A program made the translations under genes and the position numbers. 64,000 bases of DNA from Lachnospiraceae bacterium (GTDB taxonomy: Bacteria > Bacillota > Clostridia > Lachnospirales > Lachnospiraceae), in contig JAAVZL010000003.1 in NCBI GenBank assembly GCA_022791635.1, positions 62,001-126,000 on the forward strand. Direction: 5' to 3'. Of this stretch, positions 26,166-35,623 are shown in pieces. The notes below the pieces were generated by a model. The model was not told the origin of the DNA. It was given only the letters and a program-made list of their open reading frames with translations, and did not search any database. Each line of letters starts with the position of its first letter. Position 1 is the stretch's first letter.

Positions 26166-27614
26166 TTACCGCAGCTCTTTTAGAACCTCCAGCAGGAATT
26201 CATATACGCGTTTTACAGAGGAAATGCTGATGTGCTCCTTGGGGGTGTGAACATCGTACATATTGGGACCTATGGAAACACAGTCAAGCCCCTCGATCTT
26301 CCCGCTGAAAATGCCGCATTCCAAGCCTGCGTGGATGGCCTCCACCTTGAGCTCCTTCTGGTAAAGCCGCTTAAATACCTCCACCATGGTCTCCCGCAGG
26401 GCGGAATCCTTCTTATATTCCCATCCCGGATAAGAGCCCGTCTCCTCATAGCTTCCTCCCAGGAATTCCACACAGTGGCAAAGCTTATTTCCCAGGGCCG
26501 CTTTTTCCGTCTCCACAGAACTTCTCACGCTGAATACCACGTGAGCCTCTTCCTCCATAAGCTTTAAGGTTCCAAGATTTAAAGAGGTCTGCACCAGTCC
26601 CGGAATCTCCGTACTGTATCTCTGGACTCCGTTCGGAACCATGTGAAGCATGTAGAGAAGCTTGGATGCGCTCCCTCGCTTTAAGACGCTTCCCTTTCTC
26701 TGTCCTTTTTTCTCCCAGGAAACCGTAACCCCCGGATCGCTGGAGGCATATTCCGCCTTGTAAATGGCGTCCCACTTGGCCAAAAGCTCTGTAAGAAGCC
26801 CTTCCTCCTCTTCCTTCACATAAATCTCCGCTTCCGTTCTCCGGGGAATGGCATTGTCCATCAGCCCTCCCTCCAGAGCGCCAAGGCGAAGGTCTAGATC
26901 CTCAAAAAGAGCGCAGAGCAGACGGCCCATGAGTATATTGGCGTTGCCGTGCTCCTTGTGGATTTCGATACCGGAATGGCCTCCCAGTAAGCCCTCCACG
27001 GCAATGCGGACACAGATTCCTTCCGTCTCCTCATATTCCACCGGCAGAATGCATTTGCTGCGCATACCGCCGGCACAGCTTACAGTCAGGATTCCCTCCT
27101 CCTCGGAGTCAATGTTGATGAGACGCTTTCCCGAAAGCCTGCTCATATCCATGGCATTGGCCCCTAAAAGCCCGATCTCCTCATCGGTGGTAAAGACGCA
27201 CTCCAGCCTTGGGTGTGCAAGAGAGGCGTCATCCAGCACCGCAAGGGCCATGGCTACGGCGATCCCGTCATCTCCGCCCAGGGTCGTACCGTTGGCCGAA
27301 AGCAGATCTCCCTCCACCAAAAGCTCAAGACCGTCTCTTAAAAAATCCGTGGGATTCCCGGTCTCCTTCTCGCAGACCATATCCAGATGCCCCTGCAATA
27401 TCACCGTGGGCGCATTCTCATAGCCCTCGGAAGCCTCCTTTACGATGACTACATTAAAGGCCTCATCTTGCCATGCCGTAAGCCCATGCTCCTTTGCAAA
27501 TTTCATACAGTAATCGCTGACGCCCTTGGTATTGCCGGATCCGTGGGGGATGGCGCACAGATCCTCAAAATAGCGAAACACCTGCTTTGGTTCCAGTTTT
27601 TCCAATTTGCTCAT
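26166..27614 (-). CDS. pepD: Aminoacyl-histidine dipeptidase (PepD, M20 family)
   Basis: 482 residues, usual PepD length. M20 signatures: VILQGHLDMV with the zinc His and catalytic Asp, GDDGIAVAMALAVLD with the bridging Asp, TTDEEIGLLGA with the catalytic Glu pair, and HAGLECG near the end. It cleaves Xaa-His and other dipeptides in the cytoplasm. ATG follows AGGAGGTAG. Divergent from a YlbJ-like gene whose start region it nearly touches, so their promoters overlap. Confidence 0.92.
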   Translation of the reverse strand: MSKLEKLEPKQVFRYFEDLCAIPHGSGNTKGVSDYCMKFAKEHGLTAWQDEAFNVVIVKEASEGYENAPTVILQGHLDMVCEKETGNPTDFLRDGLELLVEGDLLSANGTTLGGDDGIAVAMALAVLDDASLAHPRLECVFTTDEEIGLLGANAMDMSRLSGKRLINIDSEEEGILTVSCAGGMRSKCILPVEYEETEGICVRIAVEGLLGGHSGIEIHKEHGNANILMGRLLCALFEDLDLRLGALEGGLMDNAIPRRTEAEIYVKEEEEGLLTELLAKWDAIYKAEYASSDPGVTVSWEKKGQRKGSVLKRGSASKLLYMLHMVPNGVQRYSTEIPGLVQTSLNLGTLKLMEEEAHVVFSVRSSVETEKAALGNKLCHCVEFLGGSYEETGSYPGWEYKKDSALRETMVEVFKRLYQKELKVEAIHAGLECGIFSGKIEGLDCVSIGPNMYDVHTPKEHISISSVKRVYEFLLEVLKELR

Positions 27615-27639
27615 AAGCTACCTCCTGTCTTTCATATAT

Positions 27640-28572
27640 ATGAACATGATGAAAAAATTACTTTATTTTTCCGTAACGCTTCTCCTGCTTGCCTTCCTTC
27701 TTGTGGATCCTGTTCAGGCGGTGGATGCCTCCAAGTCCGGGTTGATGCTTTGGTTTCATACGCTGGTGCCCACACTTCTGCCTTTTTTGATCCTGTCCAG
27801 GCTTTTGATTGCCATAGACGGAATCGGATACCTGACCCGCTTTCTCTACCCGGTTCTTCACCGGATTCTTGGCTGCTCCAGGAACGGCTGCTTCTGCATT
27901 GCCTCCGGCTTTCTCTGTGGCTACCCCATCGGCGGCAAGCTTGCGGGGGATCTGACCCGGGAGGGACGCATTTCCCGGGAGGAGGGCGATTACCTGCTCA
28001 CCTTCTGCAACAATGCCAGTCCCGCCTTTCTCATCGGCTACTGCCTTACGGATTCCCTCAAATGCCCGGGGCTTCTTCTTCCCACCCTGCTCCTTGTCTA
28101 CGGCACGCCTTTTCTTGTGGCCCTTTTTTACCGAAAGGGAAGAAGCTTTGAAAATCAGGCTGCAGAAAATAAGACATCCCGATCTCAAATCAGCTTCAAA
28201 ATCGTAGATGTCTCTATGATGGACGGACTGGAAAGTATTCTGAAGCTTGGGTGCTATATCATCCTGTTTTCCATACTGGCAAGACTTCTGATACGGATCC
28301 CCTGTCCGTTTTCCTTTGGTACCTCGCTGAGTGTGGGATTTATGGAAATGACAAACGGAATCGCTTTGGTTGCGGCCGATTCGTCTCTTTCCATGGATAC
28401 AAAGTATCTCCTGGTTTTGTGCTTTCTCTCCTTTGGAGGGCTTAGCGGAGCTGCTCAGACCCAAAGCATGATCCTGGACAGCGGCCTGTCCTTTTGGAAT
28501 TATCTAAAAGCCAAGCTTCTCACAACCGCCCTTGTGGTCTGCCTTGCCGCAGGGTTCCTCTTCACTCTGTGA
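27640..28572 (+). CDS. YlbJ-like integral membrane protein with nucleoside-recognition Gate domains
   Basis: About 310 residues, highly hydrophobic with some eight membrane segments. GFLCGYPIGGKLAGDL near residue 95 and FCNNASPAFLIGYC match the YlbJ/SpoIIIAE-type Gate (nucleoside-recognition) family. YlbJ is needed for spore formation in Bacillus. In Bacillus ylbJ follows coaD, and here coaD lies 630 bp away on the other strand, which supports the call. No strong ribosome site is visible; ATG at 27640 or 27649 is likely, since the frame open from 27607 overlaps pepD. Confidence 0.76.
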   Translation: MNMMKKLLYFSVTLLLLAFLLVDPVQAVDASKSGLMLWFHTLVPTLLPFLILSRLLIAIDGIGYLTRFLYPVLHRILGCSRNGCFCIASGFLCGYPIGGKLAGDLTREGRISREEGDYLLTFCNNASPAFLIGYCLTDSLKCPGLLLPTLLLVYGTPFLVALFYRKGRSFENQAAENKTSRSQISFKIVDVSMMDGLESILKLGCYIILFSILARLLIRIPCPFSFGTSLSVGFMEMTNGIALVAADSSLSMDTKYLLVLCFLSFGGLSGAAQTQSMILDSGLSFWNYLKAKLLTTALVVCLAAGFLFTL

Positions 28573-28593
28573 CCCATAGCGCCGCCAGAGTCC

Positions 28594-29166
28594 TCACTCC
28601 TCCAGGTCGGTGAGATCCTCCTCGTTCAGGGCCGGGGCCAGCTCACTGCGGTTGTTGGCCAGAATGTCGCTGAAGCTTCGAAGGGAGCCCATCATACTCT
28701 CGTACTTTGCCATATGGCTTTCCATGGTCTTGTGAATCAAATTCTGGAGATTGCCAAGCATATCGTCCGTATAGTGCATGGCCTGCATCCGGAAGTTGTT
28801 GGCCTCAATGGTGGCCGCATCCAGCTTCCGCTGCGCCTCCGCCTCCGCCGCCGCCATAATCTCGTTCGCCTGAATATACGCCTGCTGCATGATCTCGTGC
28901 TCGTTGATCAATTCGGAGGTATGTATATTCGCCTCCTTGATAATGGCATCTGCCTTTGCCTGAGCGTCCGCCAGAATAGCGTCCCGATTGGCAAGGACCT
29001 TCTGGTAGCGCTTGATCTCCTCGGGGGTCTTCATACGCAGCTCCCGAAGAAGCTCCTCGATCTCCTCTTTATTTACAATGATATTGGTCTTTGAGAGGGT
29101 CTGGGGCTTACAGCCGTCAATGTACTCCTCAATCTCCTCAATAATCTGCTCGATTTTGCTGCTCAT
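28594..29166 (-). CDS. Coiled-coil protein resembling ATP synthase B/H subunits or DivIVA
   Basis: 190 residues from the ATG at 29166, preceded by AAGGAGAG. Most of the protein (about 40-150) is a long charged helix with alanine-rich heptads (AQAKADAIIKEANIHTSEL). It has no membrane segment, and the C-terminus is acidic (NEEDLTDLEE). This kind of protein is common next to coaD/rsmD in Clostridia and is often labelled ATPase. Sequence does not show an ATP site. A scaffold role at the cell pole or septum would fit a DivIVA-like coiled coil; this is a guess. Confidence 0.7.
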   Translation of the reverse strand: MSSKIEQIIEEIEEYIDGCKPQTLSKTNIIVNKEEIEELLRELRMKTPEEIKRYQKVLANRDAILADAQAKADAIIKEANIHTSELINEHEIMQQAYIQANEIMAAAEAEAQRKLDAATIEANNFRMQAMHYTDDMLGNLQNLIHKTMESHMAKYESMMGSLRSFSDILANNRSELAPALNEEDLTDLEE

Positions 29167-29201
29167 GGTTGCTCTCCTTTTCAAGATCTCTACTTCCTAG
29201 C

Positions 29202-29690
29202 TTACCCCTTTGACAATGCTTCCATCCGTTCCTGAATCTTTTTTTCAACAAAAGGCGGTACAAAGGCGGAAATATTGCCGCCAAAGCCTGCTACCTCCTT
29301 CACCGTTGTGGAACTTAGGTAGGCATATTCCAGGCTGGTCGTCAGGAATATGGTATCCAAATCCGGATTCATAATCCGGTTGGTCTGTGCCATCTGAAGC
29401 TCGTAATCAAAATCCGTAATGGCCCGAAGCCCCCGGACAATCACACGCGCCTCACATTCTTTTGCAAATTCTACCAACAGTCCTGTAAAGGATCTGATCT
29501 TTACATTCGGGTATTCCTTTGTTACTTCTTCTAACATCTTAACACGTTCTTCCACAGAAAACAACGGAGATTTTGCACGATTATTCAAAACGCCCACAAC
29601 CAGCTCCTCCACCACCCGGGATGCGCGCACAATGATATCCAAATGTCCGAAGGTTACCGGATCAAAGCTTCCTGCATAAATTGCTCTTAC
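29202..29690 (-). CDS. coaD: Phosphopantetheine adenylyltransferase (CoaD)
   Basis: 162 residues from the ATG at 29690. Nucleotidyltransferase HIGH-type motif is [37 protein letters not shown] and [13 protein letters not shown] are the other family blocks. It transfers AMP to 4'-phosphopantetheine in the fourth step of CoA synthesis. It follows rsmD in the order usual for Firmicutes. The longer frame from 29732 adds 14 basic residues and lacks support. Confidence 0.95.
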   Translation of the reverse strand, partial: VRAIYAGSFDPVTFGHLDIIVRASRVVEELVVGVLNNRAKSPLFSVEERVKMLEEVTKEYPNVKIRSFTGLLVEFAKECEARVIVRGLRAITDFDYELQMAQTNRIMNPDLDTIFLTTSLEYAYLSSTTVKEVAGFGGNISAFVPPFVEKKIQERMEALSKG

Positions 29691-29754
29691 CATGTTTTTT
29701 TCCAAACCTTTCCCCTTCTTCCTCTGTGCCACAAGACCTGTCCTCCCCCTCCGG

Positions 29755-30312
29755 CTAGCCTTCCTTACGCCTCAGGAACAGATGACGGTTGGTCTTATAG
29801 TTCTTTATCTTAAAGGCGGTAAAGCCGCAGTCCTCGATCCAGTCCGTATCGCTGTCTCTTGCGGTCTCCAAAATCACGAGCGTCTCCTTGTCTGCAAGGC
29901 CGGAATCCCGAAGAGCCGCAAAAACCTGCTGCTCCAGCCCCTGATTATAAGGCGGATCAAGGAATATCACATCAAAGGCAGGCTCTCCTTGAAGCCGGAA
30001 CACCGCCGAGGCCGCATCCATTTTCAGTACCCTGGCCCGATCTGCAAGCTTTGTAAAGGACAGATTGTCCCGGATACAGTCAAAGGCCTTTGGCTGATTC
30101 TCCACAAAGACAGCTTCTTTTGCCCCCCGGCTTAAGGCCTCGATGCCGATGGCGCCGCTGCCTGCAAACAAATCCAGGAAACGGCAGCCTGGGATCTCCT
30201 GCTGAAGCATATTAAAAAGGGTTTCCTTAATGCGATCCGTGGTGGGACGGGTATCCAGTCCCTCGATACATTTGAGTGGAAGGCTTCTGGCCGTTCCGGC
30301 AATGACTCTCAT
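29755..30312 (-). CDS. rsmD: 16S rRNA m2G966 methyltransferase (RsmD)
   Basis: 185 residues. It starts [13 protein letters not shown] with [15 protein letters not shown], then AdoMet loop [20 protein letters not shown] and catalytic FLDPPYNQG. RsmD methylates guanine 966 in the P-site region of 16S rRNA. AAGGAGGTAACCGC precedes the ATG. It is five bases downstream of proA and directly upstream of coaD. Confidence 0.94.
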   Translation of the reverse strand: MRVIAGTARSLPLKCIEGLDTRPTTDRIKETLFNMLQQEIPGCRFLDLFAGSGAIGIEALSRGAKEAVFVENQPKAFDCIRDNLSFTKLADRARVLKMDAASAVFRLQGEPAFDVIFLDPPYNQGLEQQVFAALRDSGLADKETLVILETARDSDTDWIEDCGFTAFKIKNYKTNRHLFLRRKEG

Positions 30313-30316
30313 GCGG

Positions 30317-31561
30317 TTACCTCCTTATCTGGCCGTTTCCGTAGATCTGATATTTGTAGGAGGTGAGCGCCTCAAGGCCCATGGGACCTCTGGCGTGAAG
30401 CTTCTGTGTGCTGATGCCGATCTCCGCCCCGAAGCCAAACTCAAAGCCGTCCGTAAAGCGGGTGGAGGCATTGACGTACACGGCCGCCGCGTCCACCTCT
30501 CTCAAAAACTGCTCTGCATGGGAGTTATCCTCCGTGATAATGGCCTCCGAGTGGCCCGTATTGTAGCGGTTGATATGGGCAATGGCCTCGGAAAGGCTGT
30601 CCACCACCTTTACGGAAAGAATATAGTCCAAATATTCCGTTCCCCAGTCTGCCGCAGAAGCTTCCTTCATGGGAACCGCGGCTCTTGCCCGCTCGTCTCC
30701 CCGAAGCTCCACCTGCTTGTCCAAAAGCCAATCGGCAAGGAGGGGAAGGAAGGCATCCTTCACTTTCTCATGGACCACCAGGGATTCGCAGGCGTTGCAT
30801 ACGCCGATGCGCTGGGTCTTGGCATTGTAGACAATCTCCGCCGCCATGGACAGATCCGCTGCCTCATCCACATAAATGTGACAGTTTCCGGATCCCGTCT
30901 CGATCACCGGGATGGTGCTGTTCTGAACCACCGTGGCAATGAGCCCGGCGCTTCCCCTGGGAATCAGCACATCGATATATTCGTTCAGCTTCATAAAGGC
31001 CGCCGCCGTCTCCCGGCTGGTATCCGAAAGAAGCGAGATGGCCGTTACAGGGCAGCCGCAGGCTGTAAGGGTCTCTCTTAAGACCTCCACAATGGCCTGA
31101 TTGGAGAAGAGGGCGTCGCTTCCTCCCCGGAGCACCACGGCGTTGCCCGTCTTAAAGCAGAGCCCAAAGGCATCTGCCGTCACATTGGGCCTGGCCTCAT
31201 AGATGATTCCGATAACGCCTAAGGGCACCCGCACCTTGCGGATCCGCAGACCGTTTGCCGGGGTATGCTCCTCCATCACCTGCCCGATGGGATCGGGAAG
31301 GGCAGCAATCTGACGAAGCCCCTCCGCCATTCCCTCTATCCGCTTTGGCGAAAGCTGAAGCCGATCCAAAAGTCCGGCCTTCATGCCCTTTTCTCTTCCC
31401 CGGGCCATGTCCTTTTCATTGGCCTTTAAAATCCGATCCGTATGCTTCACCAGATCCTCTGCCGCCTGGTTTAAAACCTGATTCTTCTTTTCTCCGGACA
31501 GGGTGCGAAGAAGAGGCTCCGCTTCCTTTGCCTGACGGCCAATCTGCTCTAATAATTCCAT
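30317..31561 (-). CDS. proA: Gamma-glutamyl phosphate reductase (ProA)
   Basis: 414 residues, standard length. [31 protein letters not shown] and the catalytic-Cys block [14 protein letters not shown] identify it. It reduces gamma-glutamyl phosphate to the semialdehyde in proline synthesis with NADPH. AGGAG precedes the ATG. The kinase gene proB, often its partner, is not in the window. A strong hairpin at 31586-31672 lies just upstream of this gene. Confidence 0.95.
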   Translation of the reverse strand: MELLEQIGRQAKEAEPLLRTLSGEKKNQVLNQAAEDLVKHTDRILKANEKDMARGREKGMKAGLLDRLQLSPKRIEGMAEGLRQIAALPDPIGQVMEEHTPANGLRIRKVRVPLGVIGIIYEARPNVTADAFGLCFKTGNAVVLRGGSDALFSNQAIVEVLRETLTACGCPVTAISLLSDTSRETAAAFMKLNEYIDVLIPRGSAGLIATVVQNSTIPVIETGSGNCHIYVDEAADLSMAAEIVYNAKTQRIGVCNACESLVVHEKVKDAFLPLLADWLLDKQVELRGDERARAAVPMKEASAADWGTEYLDYILSVKVVDSLSEAIAHINRYNTGHSEAIITEDNSHAEQFLREVDAAAVYVNASTRFTDGFEFGFGAEIGISTQKLHARGPMGLEALTSYKYQIYGNGQIRR

Positions 31562-31585
31562 ATAGTTCTCCTATTCCAGTTCCGT

Positions 31586-31672
31586 ACTATCCATCCAATA
31601 CACGGTGTCTAAATCAATTTCCAGCCGCAGGAACTTGCGTCTGTAAATCGATTTGTGCATTGGATGGATAGT
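31586..31672. repeat. 87-base inverted repeat between cyclo-ligase gene and proA
   Basis: ACTATCCATCCAATACA (31586-31602) pairs with TGCATTGGATGGATAGT (31656-31672) with one mismatch, and the interior also pairs partly (TAAATCAATTT with GTAAATCGATTT region). There is no T-run after the stem on the minus strand, so it is not a simple terminator. It could be a leader regulating proA or a small repeat element. No tandem or second copy was seen. Confidence 0.6.
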
Positions 31673-31678
31673 ATTGAT

Positions 31679-32254
31679 TTATGTAAGTATCCGCCTCTCT
31701 GTCACAACCTTTGCCGGGCGGATGTCGAATTCCTCAAAGGGAACCTCCTCCCTCACCTGGAATTCAAAGGCCAGGGCCACGGTGGTAAGCCCCGGATGCT
31801 GTTCCAAAAAACGATCGTAAAAGCCGCCGCCATAGCCTACCCGGTGCCGCTGTAGATCAAAAACCACTCCGGGCATCAAGAGCAGAGCATCCTCGTCCCC
31901 GGCAGGGGCATCCTCCTTGGGCTCCTGAATGCCGAAGCTTCCCTCTTCCAAATCCGCCTCAAAGGAGGTGATGTAAAAGAAGCGCATCTCCTGGCCCAAA
32001 ACCTTGGGCACGGCCACCTTCTTTCCCTGAGCCCAGGCGCAGCGGATGAGATCCCGGGTCTTTACCTCGTGCTTATAATCCATATAGGCGTAGAGGGTTT
32101 CTGCCCTCTGATATTCCATAAGCCCCAGAACCTGCTCCTTTACGGCCAGGCTCATGCGGTGAATCTCCTCGTCCGTATGTGCCTTTCGAAGGCGCGAAAT
32201 TTCCCGCCGAAGCTCTTTTTTCTGCTGCCTGGTATCAATGTCCTTTTTTTGCAT
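31679..32254 (-). CDS. 5-formyltetrahydrofolate cyclo-ligase
   Basis: 191 residues from the ATG at 32254, with GGGGGAAAAGC before it; a frame from 32302 adds 16 residues. Family features are KKELRREISRLR at the start, KVAVPKVLG, and MPGVVFDLQRHRVGYGGGFYDRFL with the ATP-binding GYGGGFYDR. It makes 5,10-methenyl-THF from 5-formyl-THF with ATP. Its start overlaps the DUF896 gene upstream. Confidence 0.92.
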   Translation of the reverse strand: MQKKDIDTRQQKKELRREISRLRKAHTDEEIHRMSLAVKEQVLGLMEYQRAETLYAYMDYKHEVKTRDLIRCAWAQGKKVAVPKVLGQEMRFFYITSFEADLEEGSFGIQEPKEDAPAGDEDALLLMPGVVFDLQRHRVGYGGGFYDRFLEQHPGLTTVALAFEFQVREEVPFEEFDIRPAKVVTERRILT

Positions 32255-32456
32255 GCTTTTCCCCCAGATTTGTAACCGTGCCGTCTGCCTCCCTGATATC
32301 AATGCGATCCAGCTGTCCCCTCAGATTCATGCGGACTGCCTCGATGTACTCCCGACGAAGAGCTGCCTGCTCCTCCTTCTCCGCATCGTTAAGGCCCTCT
32401 GCCTTAGAGCGATGATACAGCTCATTGATCCGGGCGATTTTCTTCTCATCCATCAT
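32235..32456 (-). CDS. DUF896 small protein (YnzC-like)
   Basis: 73 residues matching DUF896: KKIARINELYHRSKAEGLND and EKEEQAALRREYIEAVRMNLRGQL. Cytoplasmic and highly charged; members of this family in Bacillus are linked to SOS response genes but their action is not defined. GGGAGGAACG precedes the ATG. It overlaps the 5-formyl-THF cyclo-ligase start by 20 bp. Confidence 0.9.
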   Translation of the reverse strand: MMDEKKIARINELYHRSKAEGLNDAEKEEQAALRREYIEAVRMNLRGQLDRIDIREADGTVTNLGEKHAKKGH

Positions 32457-32472
32457 GTTATCGTTCCTCCCC

Positions 32473-33330
32473 TTAAGGCTCCCAGCCCAGATAATTCGTT
32501 ACCTGGGAGAAGGTATCCTTTGCATATTCATAGCCGTGGTTATAAAAATCCGTCAAAACCCTCACATTATCCTCCGTATTCTTTACCACCGGAACCTGAG
32601 GCCGAATGACCAGAACGCGTCCCCGCTCCTCCAAATCCTCCAAAAGCTCCATAGTCCGGTTATAGAAATACGCCCGGTTCTTAATGGCCCGAATGAGATA
32701 GGGATACTTCTGGTAGAGGATCCGCGCCATCCGAAGAGATCTTTTTGCTGGAGCCTTCCGATAGCCCTCCTGCCTTGTGAGGATCACGATATTCTTCTTG
32801 ACTCCGTCGTGGAGAGCCTTGCGGATCGGAACGGAATCGGCAACGCCTCCGTCCAGCATGGGAACTTTGTCCACCTCTACCATAGGGGACACAATGGGGA
32901 GACTGGCGGAAGCTCTGCAGGCTTTCATCAGCCGCTCCCGGCTTCCCCGCTCCGTAAGGTAAGCCGCCTTTCCCGTCAGGCAGTTGGTCGCCGTAAGGAT
33001 ACAGGTCTGTCCGGAGGAAAAGAAGGCCTCATAGTCAAAGGGAATAATCTTATTGGGAAAGATATCAAAAATCAAATCCATATTAAAAAGGCTGTGATTC
33101 TTCACCAGACTCCGAAATCCCACATAGCTTCCCGCCTCGAGAAAATCAATGGTGCAGGTCTTCATCCGTCCCTTCTGGTGAGATACGTAATTCACCGCAT
33201 TGCAGGCCCCGGCAGACACTCCGATGACATAAGGCAGGTAAAGCCCCTGCTCCATAAAGTAATCCAGAACCCCAGCCGTAAATACGCCTCTGGTTCCGCC
33301 GCCCTCCAGTATCATTCCTGCTCGTCTCAT
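32473..33330 (-). CDS. Patatin-like phospholipase
   Basis: About 285 residues from the ATG at 33330, ten bases after GGAGG (a GTG at 33339 is too close to that site). The oxyanion loop EGGGTRGVF, nucleophile motif GVSAG near residue 40 and catalytic DGGVAD near 155 form the Ser-Asp dyad. It is probably an acyl hydrolase acting on phospholipid or related esters. It has no signal peptide. The C-terminus has FYNRTMELLEDLEERGRVLVI, typical of the YjjU-type bacterial subgroup. Confidence 0.9.
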   Translation of the reverse strand: MRRAGMILEGGGTRGVFTAGVLDYFMEQGLYLPYVIGVSAGACNAVNYVSHQKGRMKTCTIDFLEAGSYVGFRSLVKNHSLFNMDLIFDIFPNKIIPFDYEAFFSSGQTCILTATNCLTGKAAYLTERGSRERLMKACRASASLPIVSPMVEVDKVPMLDGGVADSVPIRKALHDGVKKNIVILTRQEGYRKAPAKRSLRMARILYQKYPYLIRAIKNRAYFYNRTMELLEDLEERGRVLVIRPQVPVVKNTEDNVRVLTDFYNHGYEYAKDTFSQVTNYLGWEP

Positions 33331-33398
33331 CCGATTCACGCCTCCAAAGCTTTGTATAACACTTCTAATTTACACCATTCCCAATAGAATAGCAAGTT

Positions 33399-33845
33399 TT
33401 AACTGGAGTAATTCTCCAAAAAATCATAAAGCTCCCCGGTGCTTGAAAGCCCCTTCCTCTTTAGAACCTCCCCCTTTAAATCCTCCGGAAGGTCCTCCAG
33501 GGTAATCTCCGTCTCCTCATAGAGCGTCTCCCCATCCGCCAGATAGATATTGACATAGCCCTCCTCCGACACCAGATAATAGAGATAAGGCTCTGCCTCC
33601 GTGTGCACGGCCTCTGCCTGAGCCGCAGCCTCCTGTTTTAAGGTCTCAAGCTCCCGTTCCCGCCGCTCCTGCTCTTTCAGCTCCTGCTGATAGCTCATGC
33701 GCTCCTCCTGCAAAAAAAGAGCTATGGGAGCCTTTAGGCGAAGCTCCTCCTCTCTCTTCGTTTCCGTATAGAGAAAGCCGGAATAATAAGCAAGACCACC
33801 CAGAATTCCCACGGTCAAGAGGCAGGCAATGATCCGTTTTGTCAT
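33399..33845 (-). CDS. Single-pass membrane protein with BofC-like C-terminal domain
   Basis: 148 residues from the ATG at 33845, preceded by AGGAGG. One transmembrane helix at residues 5-24, a coiled-coil rich in Gln and Glu at about 45-80, then a domain of about 60 residues with YLVSEEGYVNIYLADGETLYE and LPEDLKGEVLKRKGL that resembles the C-terminal domain of BofC, a sporulation checkpoint inhibitor. The domain should be outside the membrane. Its ribosome site is inside the 3' arm of a terminator-like hairpin. A role in sporulation or envelope is inferred. Confidence 0.72.
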   Translation of the reverse strand: MTKRIIACLLTVGILGGLAYYSGFLYTETKREEELRLKAPIALFLQEERMSYQQELKEQERRERELETLKQEAAAQAEAVHTEAEPYLYYLVSEEGYVNIYLADGETLYEETEITLEDLPEDLKGEVLKRKGLSSTGELYDFLENYSS

Positions 33846-33888
33846 AAAAAATCCTCCTTTTTGTTTATTATGGACAAAAAAGGAGGAT
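33846..33888 (-). terminator. Hairpin that is both terminator-like and blocks the next ribosome site
   Basis: On the minus strand ATCCTCCTTTTTTGT (33888-33874) pairs with ACAAAAAGGAGGAT (33864-33851) over a 9-base loop, followed directly by TTTTT and the ATG. The 3' arm contains the AGGAGG site of the BofC-like gene. Read-through from the flippase gene would end here or fold so the site is masked. Confidence 0.65.
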
Positions 33889-33895
33889 CTAAATC

Positions 33896-35560
33896 TTATA
33901 GAAGATGTATTTTTTTTAATATCCGCACCAAAACATGGCCTTTGGGGAAGGCACGAAGCTCCTCCTCCCTGATTCCCTGGAGAATCAGCATGAAAAAACC
34001 ATAGATCGGCACAGCCAAGAGGATACAGACAAGGGCCGTAAGCCTTGCCCCAATCAAATCCTCCAGAGGAATGGAAAGCAGCCAGCAGGAAAGCCCCATG
34101 ATCGTGGAGGATACTATCGGAATCAAAAAGGTGCGCACCAGCTCCTGCCGGTAGCGAAGATGCTTTCGAATAGCCAGTCCGTTTAAGATGCACATCATCA
34201 CGGCGAAGAACAGATAGGAAATCACCACTCCGAAAATGTGAAGCTTACACACCTGAACCAGCACCACCATCAGCCCCAGATGAAGCGCCAGAGAGATAAG
34301 TGCGTTGCGCACCGGGATGTGCATCTTGTCAATGCCCTGCAAAATTCCGTTGGTCAGGGTAGAAAGCCCATAGAAAATCACAGCCATAGAGCCCACCCAG
34401 AAAAGCTGAGGAGCTATTGGATCCGTATTCCAGGAGAGAAGCTTTAAAATGGGCTCTGCCAGAGCCGTAAGTCCAAAGGCGCTGGGAATGCAGATAAACA
34501 TCACCATCCGGATAGCCCCTTCTGTCTTTTTGCGCATTTCCTTACGGTTTCCCTCCATCCGCGCCCGGGTAAGAGCCGGAATGGTAGAAGCACACAAGGC
34601 CGAGGCCACGGCAATGGGAACATTGGTAAGGAGCTTATACTTTCCTACGTAGATACCCCAGTAAACCTCTACCATGGACTTTTCCACCTTCTGAACGTCC
34701 AGCATCAGATATTTGAACAGCCCCTGATCGAGAACGCCGCTGATGTTGTACACTGCAGTGCTTAAGATTACCGGCACAATGGTCAGCATAAGAAGCCTTA
34801 AGATGGCTCCATAGCTCTCCAGACTTCCCGCGCGATCCTTACGAATCTGCCGCTTCAGCACCCGGTTGTACATGAGCATTACGATAATCAGAAAAATCAG
34901 TCCCGCCAGGGCTCCCATGCTGGTTCCCAGGGTGCTGCCCGCCGCCCCGTAGATAGGGCCGCTTCTGCCATCCGTAATGCCCGCCTTCTGATCCAGAGAC
35001 ACGCCGTACCGGAACAAAAGGCTGGCAGCCGAAATGCTCACCACCGCATTGAAGATCTGCTCAATCACCTGGGATACTGCCGTGGGCATCATACTGCCCA
35101 TTCCCTGGAAAAACCCTCTAAGCACTCCCATCACAGCCAGGAAAAATACGGCCAGAGCCAGAACCTTAAGGCTTAACTCACTCTCCGGCGTATTGAGAAG
35201 CTTTCCCGTAAAAAAGCCTGCACCCAGGTAAGTGACGACAGAGCCCACAAGGCCCACCACGAGAGCCAGATAGAGGGCCCCCTTAAAAATGCGCCTGGCG
35301 TTGCGGTATTGTCCCAGAGCCGCCTTGGCGGAGACCAGCTTTGACACGGCCAGGGGCAGGCTGTAGGAGGAAATGAGAAGGATGATATTGTAGATCTCAT
35401 AGGCCGCAGAATAATAGTCATTGCCGTGATCCGTAATGATATTGGTAACCGGAAGACGGTACAGCATTCCGATGATTCGGCTTAAAATAGAGGCCGCCGC
35501 CAAAATACTGCCCTGCATAATGAAATTAGAGCGGTTTTTCGTCTTTTTCTGCTTGCTCAT
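33896..35560 (-). CDS. Polysaccharide flippase of the SpoVB/MurJ superfamily
   Basis: About 554 residues from the ATG at 35560, preceded by GGAAGGACAG. Some 13-14 membrane segments. The start ILAAASILSRIIGMLYRLPV and RGFFQGMGSMMPTAVSQVIEQ match the SpoVB/YtgP group of MOP exporters, which flip lipid-linked peptidoglycan precursors or polysaccharide units. In spore formers SpoVB is used for cortex synthesis; a vegetative lipid II flippase is equally possible. The hairpin at 33846-33888 follows it. Confidence 0.87.
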   Translation of the reverse strand: MSKQKKTKNRSNFIMQGSILAAASILSRIIGMLYRLPVTNIITDHGNDYYSAAYEIYNIILLISSYSLPLAVSKLVSAKAALGQYRNARRIFKGALYLALVVGLVGSVVTYLGAGFFTGKLLNTPESELSLKVLALAVFFLAVMGVLRGFFQGMGSMMPTAVSQVIEQIFNAVVSISAASLLFRYGVSLDQKAGITDGRSGPIYGAAGSTLGTSMGALAGLIFLIIVMLMYNRVLKRQIRKDRAGSLESYGAILRLLMLTIVPVILSTAVYNISGVLDQGLFKYLMLDVQKVEKSMVEVYWGIYVGKYKLLTNVPIAVASALCASTIPALTRARMEGNRKEMRKKTEGAIRMVMFICIPSAFGLTALAEPILKLLSWNTDPIAPQLFWVGSMAVIFYGLSTLTNGILQGIDKMHIPVRNALISLALHLGLMVVLVQVCKLHIFGVVISYLFFAVMMCILNGLAIRKHLRYRQELVRTFLIPIVSSTIMGLSCWLLSIPLEDLIGARLTALVCILLAVPIYGFFMLILQGIREEELRAFPKGHVLVRILKKIHLL

Positions 35561-35623
35561 ATCTGTCCTTCCACCAGTGTACCGATCCCTTGGGAGCCGC
35601 ACGAATCACCGGCCTCTTAAAAA

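Noticed and set aside
27658..28464. 268-codon ORF antisense to the YlbJ-like gene
   Set aside because: The plus strand encodes a coherent membrane protein with family motifs; the minus frame gives a basic, low-complexity product.
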